A stretch of DNA of 64,000 nt from Lamprocystis purpurea DSM 4197 (GTDB taxonomy: Bacteria; Pseudomonadota; Gammaproteobacteria; Chromatiales; Chromatiaceae). Both the position numbers and the translations under genes were made by a program. Shown here piece by piece: positions 52,896-62,634 of the stretch. Where the stretch lies: positions 129,573 through 193,572 of the forward strand of contig NZ_KB902474.1 in assembly GCF_000379525.1 (NCBI RefSeq). The letters are read 5' to 3'. Positions within the stretch are counted from its first letter, which is position 1, and each line of letters starts with the position of its first letter. The notes under the pieces were generated by a model. The model was not told the origin of the DNA, did no database searches, and worked only from the letters and a program-made list of their open reading frames with translations.

Positions 52896-53537
52896 TCAGC
52901 GCGGCGACCGACCGCGCGACACGATGGGCAAGTGCGCCAGACTCACGGTGCCGTATTGACTGGTGAAGGTAATGGACGAGCTGCCCCCCTGCTGCTGTGA
53001 GAAACCGCCGATCTGATGATCGAGTGTGTCGTAGACCCAGCACTCCCCGCCGGCCTCCACCGCCAGGCGCCGGGCGTTGGCGAAGTAGGCATACTTCACA
53101 TTGTTCTGGGCGCCGGTGGCATTGGGCGAGCCAAGTTCGGCCGGCCACCAGTGTGTGGCCGGGTCCGGTACGAAGAGGCTGGATTGACCGGGATAGCCGC
53201 CGGCGGTCTGGGTCTGGTAACCGCTGCCGCCCTGGCTCTGGGATTGGAAACTGCCGGTCTGGAGCAGCCCCGGCTGGCGGGCCAGAATGCCCGAGAGCTC
53301 ATTGCACAGCGCGTCTACGCGGCCTTTGAGCATATTGTTGAACATGTCACCCACCATGATCATGCCGCCCTGCATCCATTGGCCTCCGCCGCCGAACTCC
53401 GGGTGACTGAACTGGGCCATGGACCCGTTGCCGTTACGCACGGCGATCAGCATGTGGGTGACGGCATCGGCGCTGAAACCGTGACGGTTCGCCAAATCCG
53501 CGACCAGGTGCTGGCCTTCGGGTGTGAGTTGCTGCAT
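52896..53537 (-). CDS. SHOCT-like domain protein
   Basis: 213 aa. The N-terminal 30 residues (LTPEGQHLVADLANRHGFSADAVTHMLIAV) form the short SHOCT-like helical motif, followed by HPEFGGGGQWMQGGMIMVGDMFNNMLKGRVDALCNELSGIL, a low-complexity Gln/Ser/Gly segment, and a C-terminal beta-rich domain ending WWPAELGSPNATGAQNN and VYDTLDHQIGGFSQQ. This arrangement is seen in other proteobacteria; function unknown. The protein is soluble. It lies between the c-di-GMP gene and recD2 on the same strand. Confidence 0.7.
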   Translation of the reverse strand: MQQLTPEGQHLVADLANRHGFSADAVTHMLIAVRNGNGSMAQFSHPEFGGGGQWMQGGMIMVGDMFNNMLKGRVDALCNELSGILARQPGLLQTGSFQSQSQGGSGYQTQTAGGYPGQSSLFVPDPATHWWPAELGSPNATGAQNNVKYAYFANARRLAVEAGGECWVYDTLDHQIGGFSQQQGGSSSITFTSQYGTVSLAHLPIVSRGRSPR

Positions 53538-53650
53538 GGAAATGCTCCGCTGGGGTTGCTAGGGGCGAGAGGCTACCATGGGTCGGTGATGAATGGGTGA
53601 TCGGGGTCGTTGTCGCGGGCAACCGTGTTCACTGGCGGTCAGGTCCTCGT

Positions 53651-55882
53651 CTAAAGTGCTTCATCCTCCAGCCCACCGGCTGCCGCCACGGCCTCGACGA
53701 GGCGCTGCCGCAGCTTGGTCAGCCGCTGGTTGGAGCCGACCCGCTTGACGGCCATCGCCAACGCCTTGGGTTCGGCGATCAGCACCACCAGGCGCCGGCC
53801 GCGGGTGACCGCGGTGTAGAGCAGGTTACGCTCCAGCAGGGTGTAGTGCTGCATCGCCAGCGGGATCACCACCGCCGGGTATTCGGACCCCTGGGCCTTG
53901 TGCACCGTGGTGGCGTAGGCGAGTGACAGTTCGTCGAGTTCGCCCAATTCGTACTCCACCCGCCGCCCGTCGAGCTCGACCTGTACCAGCCCCTCCTCCG
54001 CGTCGATGGCGGCAATCCGTCCGATGTCGCCGTTGAAGACCTCTTTATCATAGTTGTTGACCAGTTGAATCACCTTGTCCCCAGGTGCAAAGGTCCAGCC
54101 GAAGCGGGTGATGCGCGGTGTCGCGTCCGGGTTGAGGCGCTGTTGCAGCAAGACATTCAGCGAGCGGGCGCCCAGACCGCCCCGGTTCATGGGGGTGAGC
54201 ACCTGCACGTCGGCCACCGGATCCAGACCAAAGCGTTGCGGGATACGCTCCAGCACCACGCGCAGCAGCCGGTCCTGAATTTCCTCCGGCGACTGACAGT
54301 GGATGAGATAGAAATCGGTCGCGGGCGGCCCTTCGTCCGGTCGCTCGGGCATCCGCCCGGCATTGATGCGATGGGCATTGACGATGATCCGCGAGGCGGC
54401 GGCCTGGCGGAAGACCTCGGTCAGCCGGCAGGTGGGCACGGCGCCGGAGTTGATCAGGTCGGCGAGCACCGACCCCGGTCCGACCGAGGGCAACTGATCG
54501 ACGTCACCCACCAGCAGCACCGCCGCCTGGGTCGGTACCGCGCGCAGCAGTTGGTTCATCAGGGCGACATCGACCATGGAACACTCGTCCACCACCACCA
54601 ACTGCGCCTTGAGCGGCGAATACTGATCGCGCTTGAAGGCCATGGCCTTGGGATCGAACTCCAGCAGCCGGTGGATGGTGCGCGCCTCACGGCCGGTGGA
54701 TTCGCTCAGGCGCTTGGCGGCCCGCCCGGTTGGGGCGCACAGCAGCATCTCCACGCCCTTGGCGGCGAGGATGTCCAGGATGCCGCGCACCACCGTGGTC
54801 TTGCCCACCCCGGGACCGCCGGTGATCAGCGTCACCTTGCCGTTGACGGCCGCCGCGACCGCGGTCCGCTGGGATTCCGACAAGGCCAGCCCGGTGCGCC
54901 CCTCGACCCAGGGGATGGCCCGTCCGGCGTCGATGAAGCCCCATACCGGCAGGCGCAGCAGCAGCCGGCGAATGCCGAGGGCGATGCCCTGCTCGGCGCG
55001 CTGGAGTGGGGTGAGGAAGAGCGCCGGGCGGGCGTCGATCGGCTCCTCGATCAGGTGCTCCTCATGCACCTCGGCGCGGATCGCCTGCTCGATGATGGGC
55101 GCCGGGATTTCCAACAGGGTGACCGCCTGCGCGGCCAGGACCTCACGATAGGCGGCGCAGTGACCCTGGCCGGCGATCTCCTGCAGGCAGTGACGCACCC
55201 CGGCCTGGGCGCGGATTAGGGAGTCCGCGGCGATCCCGAGTCGCTGGGCGATGGCGTCCGCGGTCTTGAAGCCGACCCCGTGGATGTCGAGCGCCAGCCG
55301 GTAGGGATTCTCGGTAACCCGGGCGATGGCGTCGTCCCCATAGGTCTTGTAGATGCGAACCGCTCGTGCGGTGCCGACCCCATGGGACTGGAGAAAGACC
55401 ATGATCTCGCGGATCACCTTCTGCTCGGCCCAGGCGCCGGTCACGCGCGCTTGACGCTTGGGGCCGATGCCGGGCAGTTCGAGCAGCCGCTCCGGGTTGT
55501 CCTCGATCACGTCGAACACCCGCTCACCGAAGGCGCGCACCAGCTTGCGCGCGAAATGCGGGCCGATGCCCTTCACCATGCCGGAGCCCAGATAGCGCTC
55601 GATCCCCTCCACCGTGCTCGGCGGCACGCAGCGCAGGTCGGCGGCCTTGAATTGCAGCCCGTGCTGACGGTCGTTGATCCACTGGCCCCCGCATTCGATA
55701 TACTCGCCGGCGGTCACGCTGGCCGCCGCGCCGATCACGGTCACCAGGTCCCGCTGACCGCGCACCTTCACCCGCAGCACGCAGAAGCCGCTCTGCTCAC
55801 TGTGAAAGGTCACGCGCTCGATCGAGCCCGAGAGGTGCTCGGCGGGCGGGTCGGTGTGATAGCGGGGGCTCGGTTCGGTCAT
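53651..55882 (-). CDS. recD2: ATP-dependent RecD2-type DNA helicase
   Basis: 743 aa, the length of RecD2 (RecD-like, not part of RecBCD). The N-terminal extension has the OB-like start and tandem helix-hairpin-helix motifs ([29 protein letters not shown]). The SF1 helicase motifs follow: Walker [44 protein letters not shown], and the C-terminal [13 protein letters not shown] and TAVTRGR. It unwinds 5'-to-3' and acts in repair. An ATG 21 codons upstream is possible, but [10 protein letters not shown] fits the domain boundary; neither has a strong SD. It lies about 100 bases downstream of vsr on the same strand. Confidence 0.9.
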   Translation of the reverse strand: MTEPSPRYHTDPPAEHLSGSIERVTFHSEQSGFCVLRVKVRGQRDLVTVIGAAASVTAGEYIECGGQWINDRQHGLQFKAADLRCVPPSTVEGIERYLGSGMVKGIGPHFARKLVRAFGERVFDVIEDNPERLLELPGIGPKRQARVTGAWAEQKVIREIMVFLQSHGVGTARAVRIYKTYGDDAIARVTENPYRLALDIHGVGFKTADAIAQRLGIAADSLIRAQAGVRHCLQEIAGQGHCAAYREVLAAQAVTLLEIPAPIIEQAIRAEVHEEHLIEEPIDARPALFLTPLQRAEQGIALGIRRLLLRLPVWGFIDAGRAIPWVEGRTGLALSESQRTAVAAAVNGKVTLITGGPGVGKTTVVRGILDILAAKGVEMLLCAPTGRAAKRLSESTGREARTIHRLLEFDPKAMAFKRDQYSPLKAQLVVVDECSMVDVALMNQLLRAVPTQAAVLLVGDVDQLPSVGPGSVLADLINSGAVPTCRLTEVFRQAAASRIIVNAHRINAGRMPERPDEGPPATDFYLIHCQSPEEIQDRLLRVVLERIPQRFGLDPVADVQVLTPMNRGGLGARSLNVLLQQRLNPDATPRITRFGWTFAPGDKVIQLVNNYDKEVFNGDIGRIAAIDAEEGLVQVELDGRRVEYELGELDELSLAYATTVHKAQGSEYPAVVIPLAMQHYTLLERNLLYTAVTRGRRLVVLIAEPKALAMAVKRVGSNQRLTKLRQRLVEAVAAAGGLEDEAL

Positions 55883-55984
55883 CCGCGGGGGTTCGCATGG
55901 CGCTGGCTGGGCCGAGTCGCCCGTGCGGTGCGGCCAGGTGATCATGGACGCGATCTTAGCCAAGACCTGGCCGTTTCCCAAGGT

Positions 55985-56425
55985 TTATCGCGGTTTTGGC
56001 TGCGGCCGGGCCTGCGTTTCGCTGTTCAGACAGCGGTTGACGGCGATGTCCAAGGCGGACGCACTTTTCGTTTCGCATTCCCAAATGACGCATACTCGCC
56101 AACCCGCCTTGGCCAACTCCATCGCATTACACTGGTCCCTTTCAACGTTGCCTGCGAGCTTTCTAGTCCAAAATTCCTTGTTCGACTGTGGGGTTGATGC
56201 GCGCACGCAGCCCGGATGTCGATGCCAGAAGCAGCCATGAACGAATATGCATACCCCGTGTTTCGGAAGGACGATGTCCGGTTTTCCCGGGAGGTCTTTG
56301 CGATGCAGGCGAAAGCGATAGCCCATTGCATGCAACGCCTGTCGGACTCTAACCTCCGGAAGGGTATTCCGTCCCTTGACCTTCGACATGATTTTCGAGC
56401 GTTGCTTGGGCGTCAGTTTGTCCAT
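55985..56425 (-). CDS. vsr: Very short patch repair endonuclease
   Basis: A 146-aa Vsr, which nicks 5' to the T of T:G mismatches created by deamination of 5-methylcytosine. The start LTPKQRSKIMSKVKGRNTLPE is canonical; GKPDIVLPKHGVCIFVHGCFWHRHPGC holds the catalytic Asp and the two histidines plus a zinc cysteine, and WRVCVIWECE is the family's final strand. It follows dcm in the same operon, the usual partnership that repairs the mutational cost of the methylase. The start lies inside the 3' end of the response-regulator gene, a 77-base overlap. Confidence 0.95.
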   Translation of the reverse strand: MDKLTPKQRSKIMSKVKGRNTLPEVRVRQALHAMGYRFRLHRKDLPGKPDIVLPKHGVCIFVHGCFWHRHPGCVRASTPQSNKEFWTRKLAGNVERDQCNAMELAKAGWRVCVIWECETKSASALDIAVNRCLNSETQARPQPKPR

Positions 56426-58244
56426 TGGGCAGTGGGCGACAAGTCATCGGGACGAAATCGAGTCCAACTCTCGACAGACTTGCGCCGAGGCGTTGTAAAA
56501 GGTTGAGCGCATACTCATAGCGAAGCTGCGCAACGACCGTTGCGGAATAGGTGCTGAGCGCAAGACGCTCGCTTCCACCTGCTGTCCGGGTGATTTGAAA
56601 GCGGTTTCCAGTGTTATCAAAGCGACCCTGTCTTTCAGCAAACATCTGCTCCCATTTCGGATTCGGAGTTCTGTCTCTCACCCCACCAAAGTTGTTGGGG
56701 GAAAGCGGAAGGAAGCTGAAACACCTCAACTTCCGATCAATTTCTAGAAACAGATAATTTGCGCTGGAGGCACTTTCGAGGGCCTCGCCCACTCTTGCAT
56801 GAGGAACTCCGAAAAGCTCCACGGCAATAAACGGGATGTGCTCTCCCAGTCGTTTGTGCCAACCCGAATCCTTCTGTCCAGGTTCAAGGTCGCATGCGGG
56901 AGAGAGGCACAGCCAATATGCTCCGGCGGAAGCGCCATTTTTTATTTGTAGGACGTGCCCAGTGGTCAAGTGGCTGCCCTCTACTTTCTTGCTGCACTCG
57001 TATCGGTTAAGGTGAACCATGACCTCTGCCGGCTCAAGCGATGCATACCATCTCTCGACCCCATCCGCGACGACGCGACCTCCCAGACGCTCACCGAATT
57101 CAGTGACAGTAGTTCGGATCGCATCTCCCAATCCTTCCCAGTGTCGCTTGATCACATTGTGAAATTTCCATGGACGCTGATCAGGTTCGGAGGCCATAAA
57201 GTCGCCCAGCCATCCTGCCTGAAGGTGCCGATTGCGCAATACCTCCGCCTCTGCCAGGGCGCCGTGCTCGTCCAAGACGGCGCGCATCTTGGCCATCAAC
57301 AGCCGATACGGTTCAGGGTCCCAACTTTGCAATGCCTTTAGGAGATGTTCGGGAAGAGAGGAAGCGTCGTTCGACTTGCTCACCACCGTAACGAATAGTC
57401 CGTCCGTTCGTATCCAGTTAACCCCTTCGTCACCGAAACGCATCTCCACAGCACCCAAGCCTGTGGTGGCGAGCTTAGGCAACAGCTCAAGTTGCTTTTC
57501 GTAGAAGGCCCATTTCGTTAAGAGTTTGAATTTTGAATCATCGCAAATGGACTTTGGTGCGCCAACGAAAAAATTCCTGAGTCCCTGTAATTCGTCCCAG
57601 TCGCACACACTAATCCAATCGATCTTTGGATCTGCGAAGCCCCGAATCTTCAGGAAGGTTTCGTCATCGATCTCTGCTTTCAGTTTCCCTCTGATTTCCG
57701 GATCATCGTCCTCCCACTCTTGTAGTAGAGTTTCGATGGTAGTTATCCCGTTTGCATGCAAAGTCAACCGCTCGTCTGGTGTGCAAAGCCCGACGGCGAT
57801 TTCTCGCGTAACCCGTGCGATGTCGCCTCCGATGCCAGCGAAGCCCTTCGTATAAACAACGACTAAATTAAAGTATCTGTTTTCCGCCAACTGCCGAAGA
57901 ATCTCAATCGCAGCGGCGCCCTCGTCCGGACATTCCTTATTGAGATGGAAATCCAGGATCATCAGGTCCGACTGAGTGAGGTGCGAGGGGACTTGCGGTT
58001 TGTCGGGCTGGCCGTCGTGGACCTCAATCATCCACCGACGTGCTTCTGCGTGGCAAAACTGGATGATGTCTCGGACCCGTTGCGCGTCTTGCTCGTCACA
58101 GGGCGTGCCTTGTGTGAGCATTTGCCGGCTAAGCAACAAATCAAGAGTGGGGAAATCATCGTCTACCACCAATACCGACCGGATGGGACCGATGAAAACC
58201 TCTTGTATCAGGTCTCCGTAAGTGGAAGTACCTACATCACTCAT
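56349..58244 (-). CDS. Response-regulator-like protein with unknown C-terminal effector
   Basis: 631 aa. The N-terminal receiver-like domain reads SVLVVDDDFPTLDLLLS, with a candidate phosphoacceptor Asp in SDLMILDFHLNKECPDEGAAAIEILRQL and the switch region NLVVVYTKG. About 450 residues follow with no output domain I recognise (no HTH, GGDEF or HD). Segments include a helical TKWAFYEKQLELLPKLATTGLG and beta-rich YWLCLSPACDLEPGQKD and NYLFLEIDRKLRCFSF. The start at 58244 overlaps the kinase gene by eight bases. It is a plausible effector of the cassette, phosphorylated by the double-GHKL protein next door. Confidence 0.75.
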   Translation of the reverse strand: MSDVGTSTYGDLIQEVFIGPIRSVLVVDDDFPTLDLLLSRQMLTQGTPCDEQDAQRVRDIIQFCHAEARRWMIEVHDGQPDKPQVPSHLTQSDLMILDFHLNKECPDEGAAAIEILRQLAENRYFNLVVVYTKGFAGIGGDIARVTREIAVGLCTPDERLTLHANGITTIETLLQEWEDDDPEIRGKLKAEIDDETFLKIRGFADPKIDWISVCDWDELQGLRNFFVGAPKSICDDSKFKLLTKWAFYEKQLELLPKLATTGLGAVEMRFGDEGVNWIRTDGLFVTVVSKSNDASSLPEHLLKALQSWDPEPYRLLMAKMRAVLDEHGALAEAEVLRNRHLQAGWLGDFMASEPDQRPWKFHNVIKRHWEGLGDAIRTTVTEFGERLGGRVVADGVERWYASLEPAEVMVHLNRYECSKKVEGSHLTTGHVLQIKNGASAGAYWLCLSPACDLEPGQKDSGWHKRLGEHIPFIAVELFGVPHARVGEALESASSANYLFLEIDRKLRCFSFLPLSPNNFGGVRDRTPNPKWEQMFAERQGRFDNTGNRFQITRTAGGSERLALSTYSATVVAQLRYEYALNLLQRLGASLSRVGLDFVPMTCRPLPNGQTDAQATLENHVEGQGTEYPSGG

Positions 58245-61206
58245 ACTTCGCCCCCTTGAAGTCGATGACAAAATTCGCTCCGGACAGAATCTTGAACCGC
58301 TCATCCGTCGCATATTCGATGGTGTGTCCTCCTGCCGCCAGGTTGGCGCGACAAAGGTAGAGTCCTACACCGCGACCGCCGCGGACCTTGCGGGTAAAGA
58401 ACAAGGAAAACAGGTGCCTTAGATCGTCCTCGTCAACGCCGGGTCCATCGTCGGCGACGACGACCCTCGCATCTACGGCATCCAGCAGGATGCGATGGTC
58501 ACCAGGGCCTTTTTGCCGGACCCAGTAGACGGCATTGTTGATCAAGTTGATGAAAACGGGAAAAAGTCGTGCCGGTTGTTCGTAGACGGAAAAACGGAGG
58601 AAGCGCTCGGTGGCTTCCAGTGTAACGCCGGTATTCCGCAAAGTGTCTTGGAAAAATCGCTGCACATAGCCAATGATATCTGCACCACCAAGCGTCGTCT
58701 TATACTTAGGCCCGGAGAGCTTCAGCGGCGAGAGGAACCGCAGGCGATCCGCCAGTGCTTCATGGGCGACCTTGATCGCGGCGAAGGCCGGTGTCCGTTG
58801 CGCAATCTCGGGCAGGTCTTGCAGACTTTCGCTGATCGTTAACTCAAACCCTTCGATTTCATGTCCGATAATCTCCACGGTGATGCCGAGTTGCGCCAGC
58901 GAATGCAACCGATCCACCTCTTCGCGCGTCTCGTCCGCCGCATCCATGCCGTAGGATGCGAGGGTTTCCAGGTCGATGTTTTCCTGGAGGCTGCGCAACG
59001 CCGCGATGTAGGGCTCGAAGGTTTCGGCGTTCTCGATGTCGACGTTGTCACGTTCGCCGGCCAGACGTTCCAGTGCCCTAGCCAATGGGATACGCTCGTG
59101 CTCGACATCATCGAGAATAGGCAAGGTCTTGGCGTGGTATTGCTTGCTGCGTGTCTCGTAGAGCGCAGTGATTCGTCCTTGTTCGGCCTCAAGCAGTTCA
59201 CGCGCATCTTTCAGCCACTTGCGCAGGCGCCCCTGAAGGTATGCGGCATGACTGCTCATATCGGAGAAAGCGATCTCGCGAGGTGCGCGCGGCTTCACCG
59301 CTTCCAGGGCAGCGTTCAATGACTGATCCAAGGTGCTGAGCAAATTGCCGACGCTGCGTTGATTGAACCGGAAGGCACCGTATTCTTCTTCAAGGCTCCC
59401 GAGGATTCTGGGCGCCTCGCCCAAGGAGAAATCTTTAGATCGATCCTTTAGCCCTTGAACTTGCTCCCGCAATCGCAGGATATCCGACTCAGAGGTCGGC
59501 TCGGTATCGCGCAGCCGTTCGGCTAGCGTCTCGAGCTCAGTACGCAGTTCAGAAAGTACCGGGCCGAATCGTTGCAGGTTGGTGCGAAAGCGCTTCCGAT
59601 TGAAGGCGCGGCGGCGATTGCGCTCCGCTTCGGCTTTTTCCCGGGCGCGGGTTGCCTGAATATCCGGGAGATACTGCTTCTGTCCCTCAGAGCCGGTTCC
59701 AAAATATTCCAGCGCGGTCTTCCGCAGTAGATTCTCGACCAGATCGCGAAAGACCTTTGTCGCCTTGTTGTCGATTAGTCCCTCACGGCCTGCCTTGTCC
59801 TTGAGGTTTGAATTTCCTTCGCGGGTGATGGCGATGCGCCCGAATGTCCTTCGGTTTGACCAAAAGTTCCGCCCTGCGTGCAGGCTGCGCCGCTTCTCGA
59901 TCTCGAAGAAGTCGTTTTCCTCCCGTCCGAAGGGCATTACACGCAGACCATTCCGGTAAATCATCACTCCTGCGTACAGCTTCGCTTGCTCCAGCAGCTG
60001 ACGGTGTATGTCCGGCGGGTGGGAGGATGATCCAGAATCCTGCTGGAAACTTCCAAGGCGGAGGTGGAATGCCCCGACCTTTGAGTTGGCCCGCTGCGGA
60101 ACACTCATCTTTGGATCGATGCGAACCTCGCCCTCCAGCCAGTTTCCGAACGCCCGTACCCTGCCGACGAAAACCCCGTGTTCATCGACGCCGCCCTCGA
60201 CCACATGCTCCAATTCCTCCAGATTTCGGTAGTCGAACTCGCGTTGATTGGCAATGACTGTGCGTTGCAGAGCCCCCTCCCAAGCGATCACCGAATAATT
60301 GAAATCAGCGGCGCTATAGTCTTCTTCGACTTCCTTGGGGTTGGTAAAAGGATCGGTAAAGTTCGACAGTGTCTGAAAAAGTCGATCTCTTGCTTGCTGT
60401 GCGGCATTGGAATCCTCGGCATGAAGTCGTTCCGGTAATTGAGCCTCAAGGTCAAAGACAATGTCGGCAATGAGCAGGATGGTGCCGTGCTCCTTGTCTC
60501 CCCGCCAGAGCGGCCATTGGAGGAAATGACGGGGAGCGAAGATTGTGCCCTCGACGATTCGCTCCATGGCGTCGCGTGTCGATGGCTTTCCTTCGGTTGC
60601 CTCCAGCGCGTCGAAGCTCTGCCATGCTTGGGCGATGCGTTGGTCCCGCGCCGGGTCCCGACCGGTGCCCCGCAGGTTGCCGCCGAGCGTCTCGAACATG
60701 GCCGGGAGCTGTTCAAAAACCTGTTCTTTGGCGTCGAACTCGACGACCGGAACTTCGATGTCCTGAAGATAAAGAAAGGGATTCTCGAACAGGCGCCAGT
60801 CGATCAGGGCGGCGGTAAAGGGCGTGTCGCGACGTTTGGAGACCACCAGCAACAGGGGGCCGAGAAAGGCTGAGGAGAGTCGCCCGATGCCCTTCTGGCC
60901 CTGCTTCGGCCGCGGCGGAAGTCCGTTACGGTCTTCTTCGCGAACCTGACCTCCGCTCGCCTTCGATTCGGTACCGACCACCAGCCACTTGTCGATGAAG
61001 TCCTTGTGGGTCATGCCATGACCGTCATCGACGATGGCCGCCACGGGTATGTCGCCATCGTAAATGTGCAGCGCGACAGTGGTTGCGTAGGCGTCGTAGG
61101 CGTTCTTCCAGAGTTCGGAAATCGCGGTGGGACAGTCGGCGATCTGCTCCCGCCCCAGATGGTCGATGGTACGAGCGCGAGTACGGAAGGCGACGGCTTC
61201 AACCAT
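58237..61206 (-). CDS. Double-GHKL protein: HSP90-like ATPase plus C-terminal histidine kinase
   Basis: 989 aa with two GHKL ATP-binding modules. The N-terminal one (HATPase_c_3-like, as in MORC/HSP90) has the N-box ISELWKNAYDAYA, DDGHGM and KGIGRLSSAFLG. A long coiled-coil middle (residues about 540-760) contains an RRRAFNRKRFRTNL helix. Near residue 782 GHEIEGFELTISESL resembles a HisKA H-box. The C-terminal kinase ATPase has INLINNAVYWV, DDGPGVDEDDL and GRGVGLYLCRANLAA. The ATG at 61206 gives MVEAVAFRTRARTID. It overlaps both dcm and the response-regulator gene by eight bases. No membrane segment, so the signal it reads is cytoplasmic, possibly DNA damage or modification state. Confidence 0.85.
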   Translation of the reverse strand: MVEAVAFRTRARTIDHLGREQIADCPTAISELWKNAYDAYATTVALHIYDGDIPVAAIVDDGHGMTHKDFIDKWLVVGTESKASGGQVREEDRNGLPPRPKQGQKGIGRLSSAFLGPLLLVVSKRRDTPFTAALIDWRLFENPFLYLQDIEVPVVEFDAKEQVFEQLPAMFETLGGNLRGTGRDPARDQRIAQAWQSFDALEATEGKPSTRDAMERIVEGTIFAPRHFLQWPLWRGDKEHGTILLIADIVFDLEAQLPERLHAEDSNAAQQARDRLFQTLSNFTDPFTNPKEVEEDYSAADFNYSVIAWEGALQRTVIANQREFDYRNLEELEHVVEGGVDEHGVFVGRVRAFGNWLEGEVRIDPKMSVPQRANSKVGAFHLRLGSFQQDSGSSSHPPDIHRQLLEQAKLYAGVMIYRNGLRVMPFGREENDFFEIEKRRSLHAGRNFWSNRRTFGRIAITREGNSNLKDKAGREGLIDNKATKVFRDLVENLLRKTALEYFGTGSEGQKQYLPDIQATRAREKAEAERNRRRAFNRKRFRTNLQRFGPVLSELRTELETLAERLRDTEPTSESDILRLREQVQGLKDRSKDFSLGEAPRILGSLEEEYGAFRFNQRSVGNLLSTLDQSLNAALEAVKPRAPREIAFSDMSSHAAYLQGRLRKWLKDARELLEAEQGRITALYETRSKQYHAKTLPILDDVEHERIPLARALERLAGERDNVDIENAETFEPYIAALRSLQENIDLETLASYGMDAADETREEVDRLHSLAQLGITVEIIGHEIEGFELTISESLQDLPEIAQRTPAFAAIKVAHEALADRLRFLSPLKLSGPKYKTTLGGADIIGYVQRFFQDTLRNTGVTLEATERFLRFSVYEQPARLFPVFINLINNAVYWVRQKGPGDHRILLDAVDARVVVADDGPGVDEDDLRHLFSLFFTRKVRGGRGVGLYLCRANLAAGGHTIEYATDERFKILSGANFVIDFKGAKYE

Positions 61207-62413
61207 AGGTGATTCCGGCCCGGTCAGCATCCGGATCAACTCCGAGTCCGCGGGAGACGGCACGCAACAACACTTCGCCAAGTTGAATGGGCACTGCATT
61301 GCCGATCTGCGCGCCCGCGGCCATCAGGCCCCCTTTGAAGACGAAGGTGTCCGGGAAGGTCTGAAAGCGGGCCGCTTGGCGCACAGTGATGCCGTGCGGC
61401 TCGGTCGGATGGACAAAGCGTCCCTTCGACGGGTTGATGCAGGCGGTGGTCATGGTCGGTCCCGGTGCGGTCGGGTCGATGCGTCCGTAGACGTCGCTAT
61501 GCCCATCGTGGCCGTCGTGGCACGGCAACACACGCCCCGACTCGCATCGGCTGCCGCCGTTGATCGGCGTGTTCTCAAATACCTTGACCAGTTTCGGCGA
61601 GTGATTCATATGCCGATCGTTCTCATCGTCTTCCGGCATCGGCGTCTCGAACACCGTCGCTGCACTAACCCAAGGCAGGAGCGACGGGTTCCGCTCCAGC
61701 GCCTTTGCGTCGCCGTGGGTTGGCGGCGGCGGCCATACGGCTTTGTCGAAGCTTGCGTCCTCACGGATGCCGAGGATGAAGATGCGCTTGCGCCTCTGGG
61801 GAATGCCATAGTCCCTGGCGTCAAGGGGTGTAGGCCCGATGATCCGATATCCGGCGCGACGGCTCGCGTGGAGGAAGTCGGTAAGGAAGTCCTGGTGACG
61901 TTGCCACAGCAAGCCGGGGACGTTCTCCATCAGAAAAACGCTGGGCCGCAAACACTTGACGAACCGAAAATAACTGAGGATCAGTTTATTGCGCGGATCG
62001 TCCACCCCTGCATTCTTGATTCGATGTACGGAAAACCCCTGGCATGGAGGACCGCCCAGAACGATGTCGCAGACACGATTCCCGGCGAAGTGTGCGTCAC
62101 GCAGAGCATCGGGTGCCAGTTCCAGAATGTCGGTGGAATACAGCTTGGGAGCCGCATCGGGGTCGTCGCAGCCGTCGATCAGGTTTGCCTGGTAGGTGGA
62201 GCAGGCGTGTTTGTCCAGTTCGACGGCGGCAACAATGCGAATGCCGACCTTTGACGCGGCGGCGGAAAATCCCCCGGCGCCGGCGAAAAGATCAACGGCG
62301 CACAGACGGCGCGATGCCGCGCGTCCCGGTTCGGCAGTTGCCGACGATGACGTTCCACCCCGCTGGAAAGCGGATGGATCGGTCTCCGGCGGTACGAACG
62401 ATGATGTGTCCAT
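61199..62413 (-). CDS. dcm: DNA (cytosine-5) methyltransferase
   Basis: 404 aa, a C5 methylase with motif I FAGAGGFS (residues 43-50), the catalytic cysteine in GPPCQGFSVH (Cys124), motif VI ENVPGLL (163-169), RRKRIFILG for motif VIII and the C-terminal RQAARFQTFPDTF...QIGNAVPIQLG for motifs IX-X. The target-recognition region lies about residues 240-340 and the target is unknown. It is the first gene of the dcm-kinase-regulator-vsr operon; no restriction endonuclease gene is adjacent. It overlaps the next gene by eight bases. Confidence 0.95.
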   Translation of the reverse strand: MDTSSFVPPETDPSAFQRGGTSSSATAEPGRAASRRLCAVDLFAGAGGFSAAASKVGIRIVAAVELDKHACSTYQANLIDGCDDPDAAPKLYSTDILELAPDALRDAHFAGNRVCDIVLGGPPCQGFSVHRIKNAGVDDPRNKLILSYFRFVKCLRPSVFLMENVPGLLWQRHQDFLTDFLHASRRAGYRIIGPTPLDARDYGIPQRRKRIFILGIREDASFDKAVWPPPPTHGDAKALERNPSLLPWVSAATVFETPMPEDDENDRHMNHSPKLVKVFENTPINGGSRCESGRVLPCHDGHDGHSDVYGRIDPTAPGPTMTTACINPSKGRFVHPTEPHGITVRQAARFQTFPDTFVFKGGLMAAGAQIGNAVPIQLGEVLLRAVSRGLGVDPDADRAGITYG

Positions 62414-62634
62414 TTCACAAAAGCCGCTGTTTTATAAAGCGAAAACCGGAAGATTCAACATGCGGTGCCGGAAGCGTAACGAACGGCGGAGCATCCTGAA
62501 AAGCAGCTCGGCTCTCGATCATCGCGAGACAGGCGGAACCAACGGTCACAGTGGCGGTAAACTGCGCACCTTGAGGAACTATAGTTCCGCGCACGATCGT
62601 TGGTCCAGCGGCGCCTCTACAAAGGCGCCCAGGG

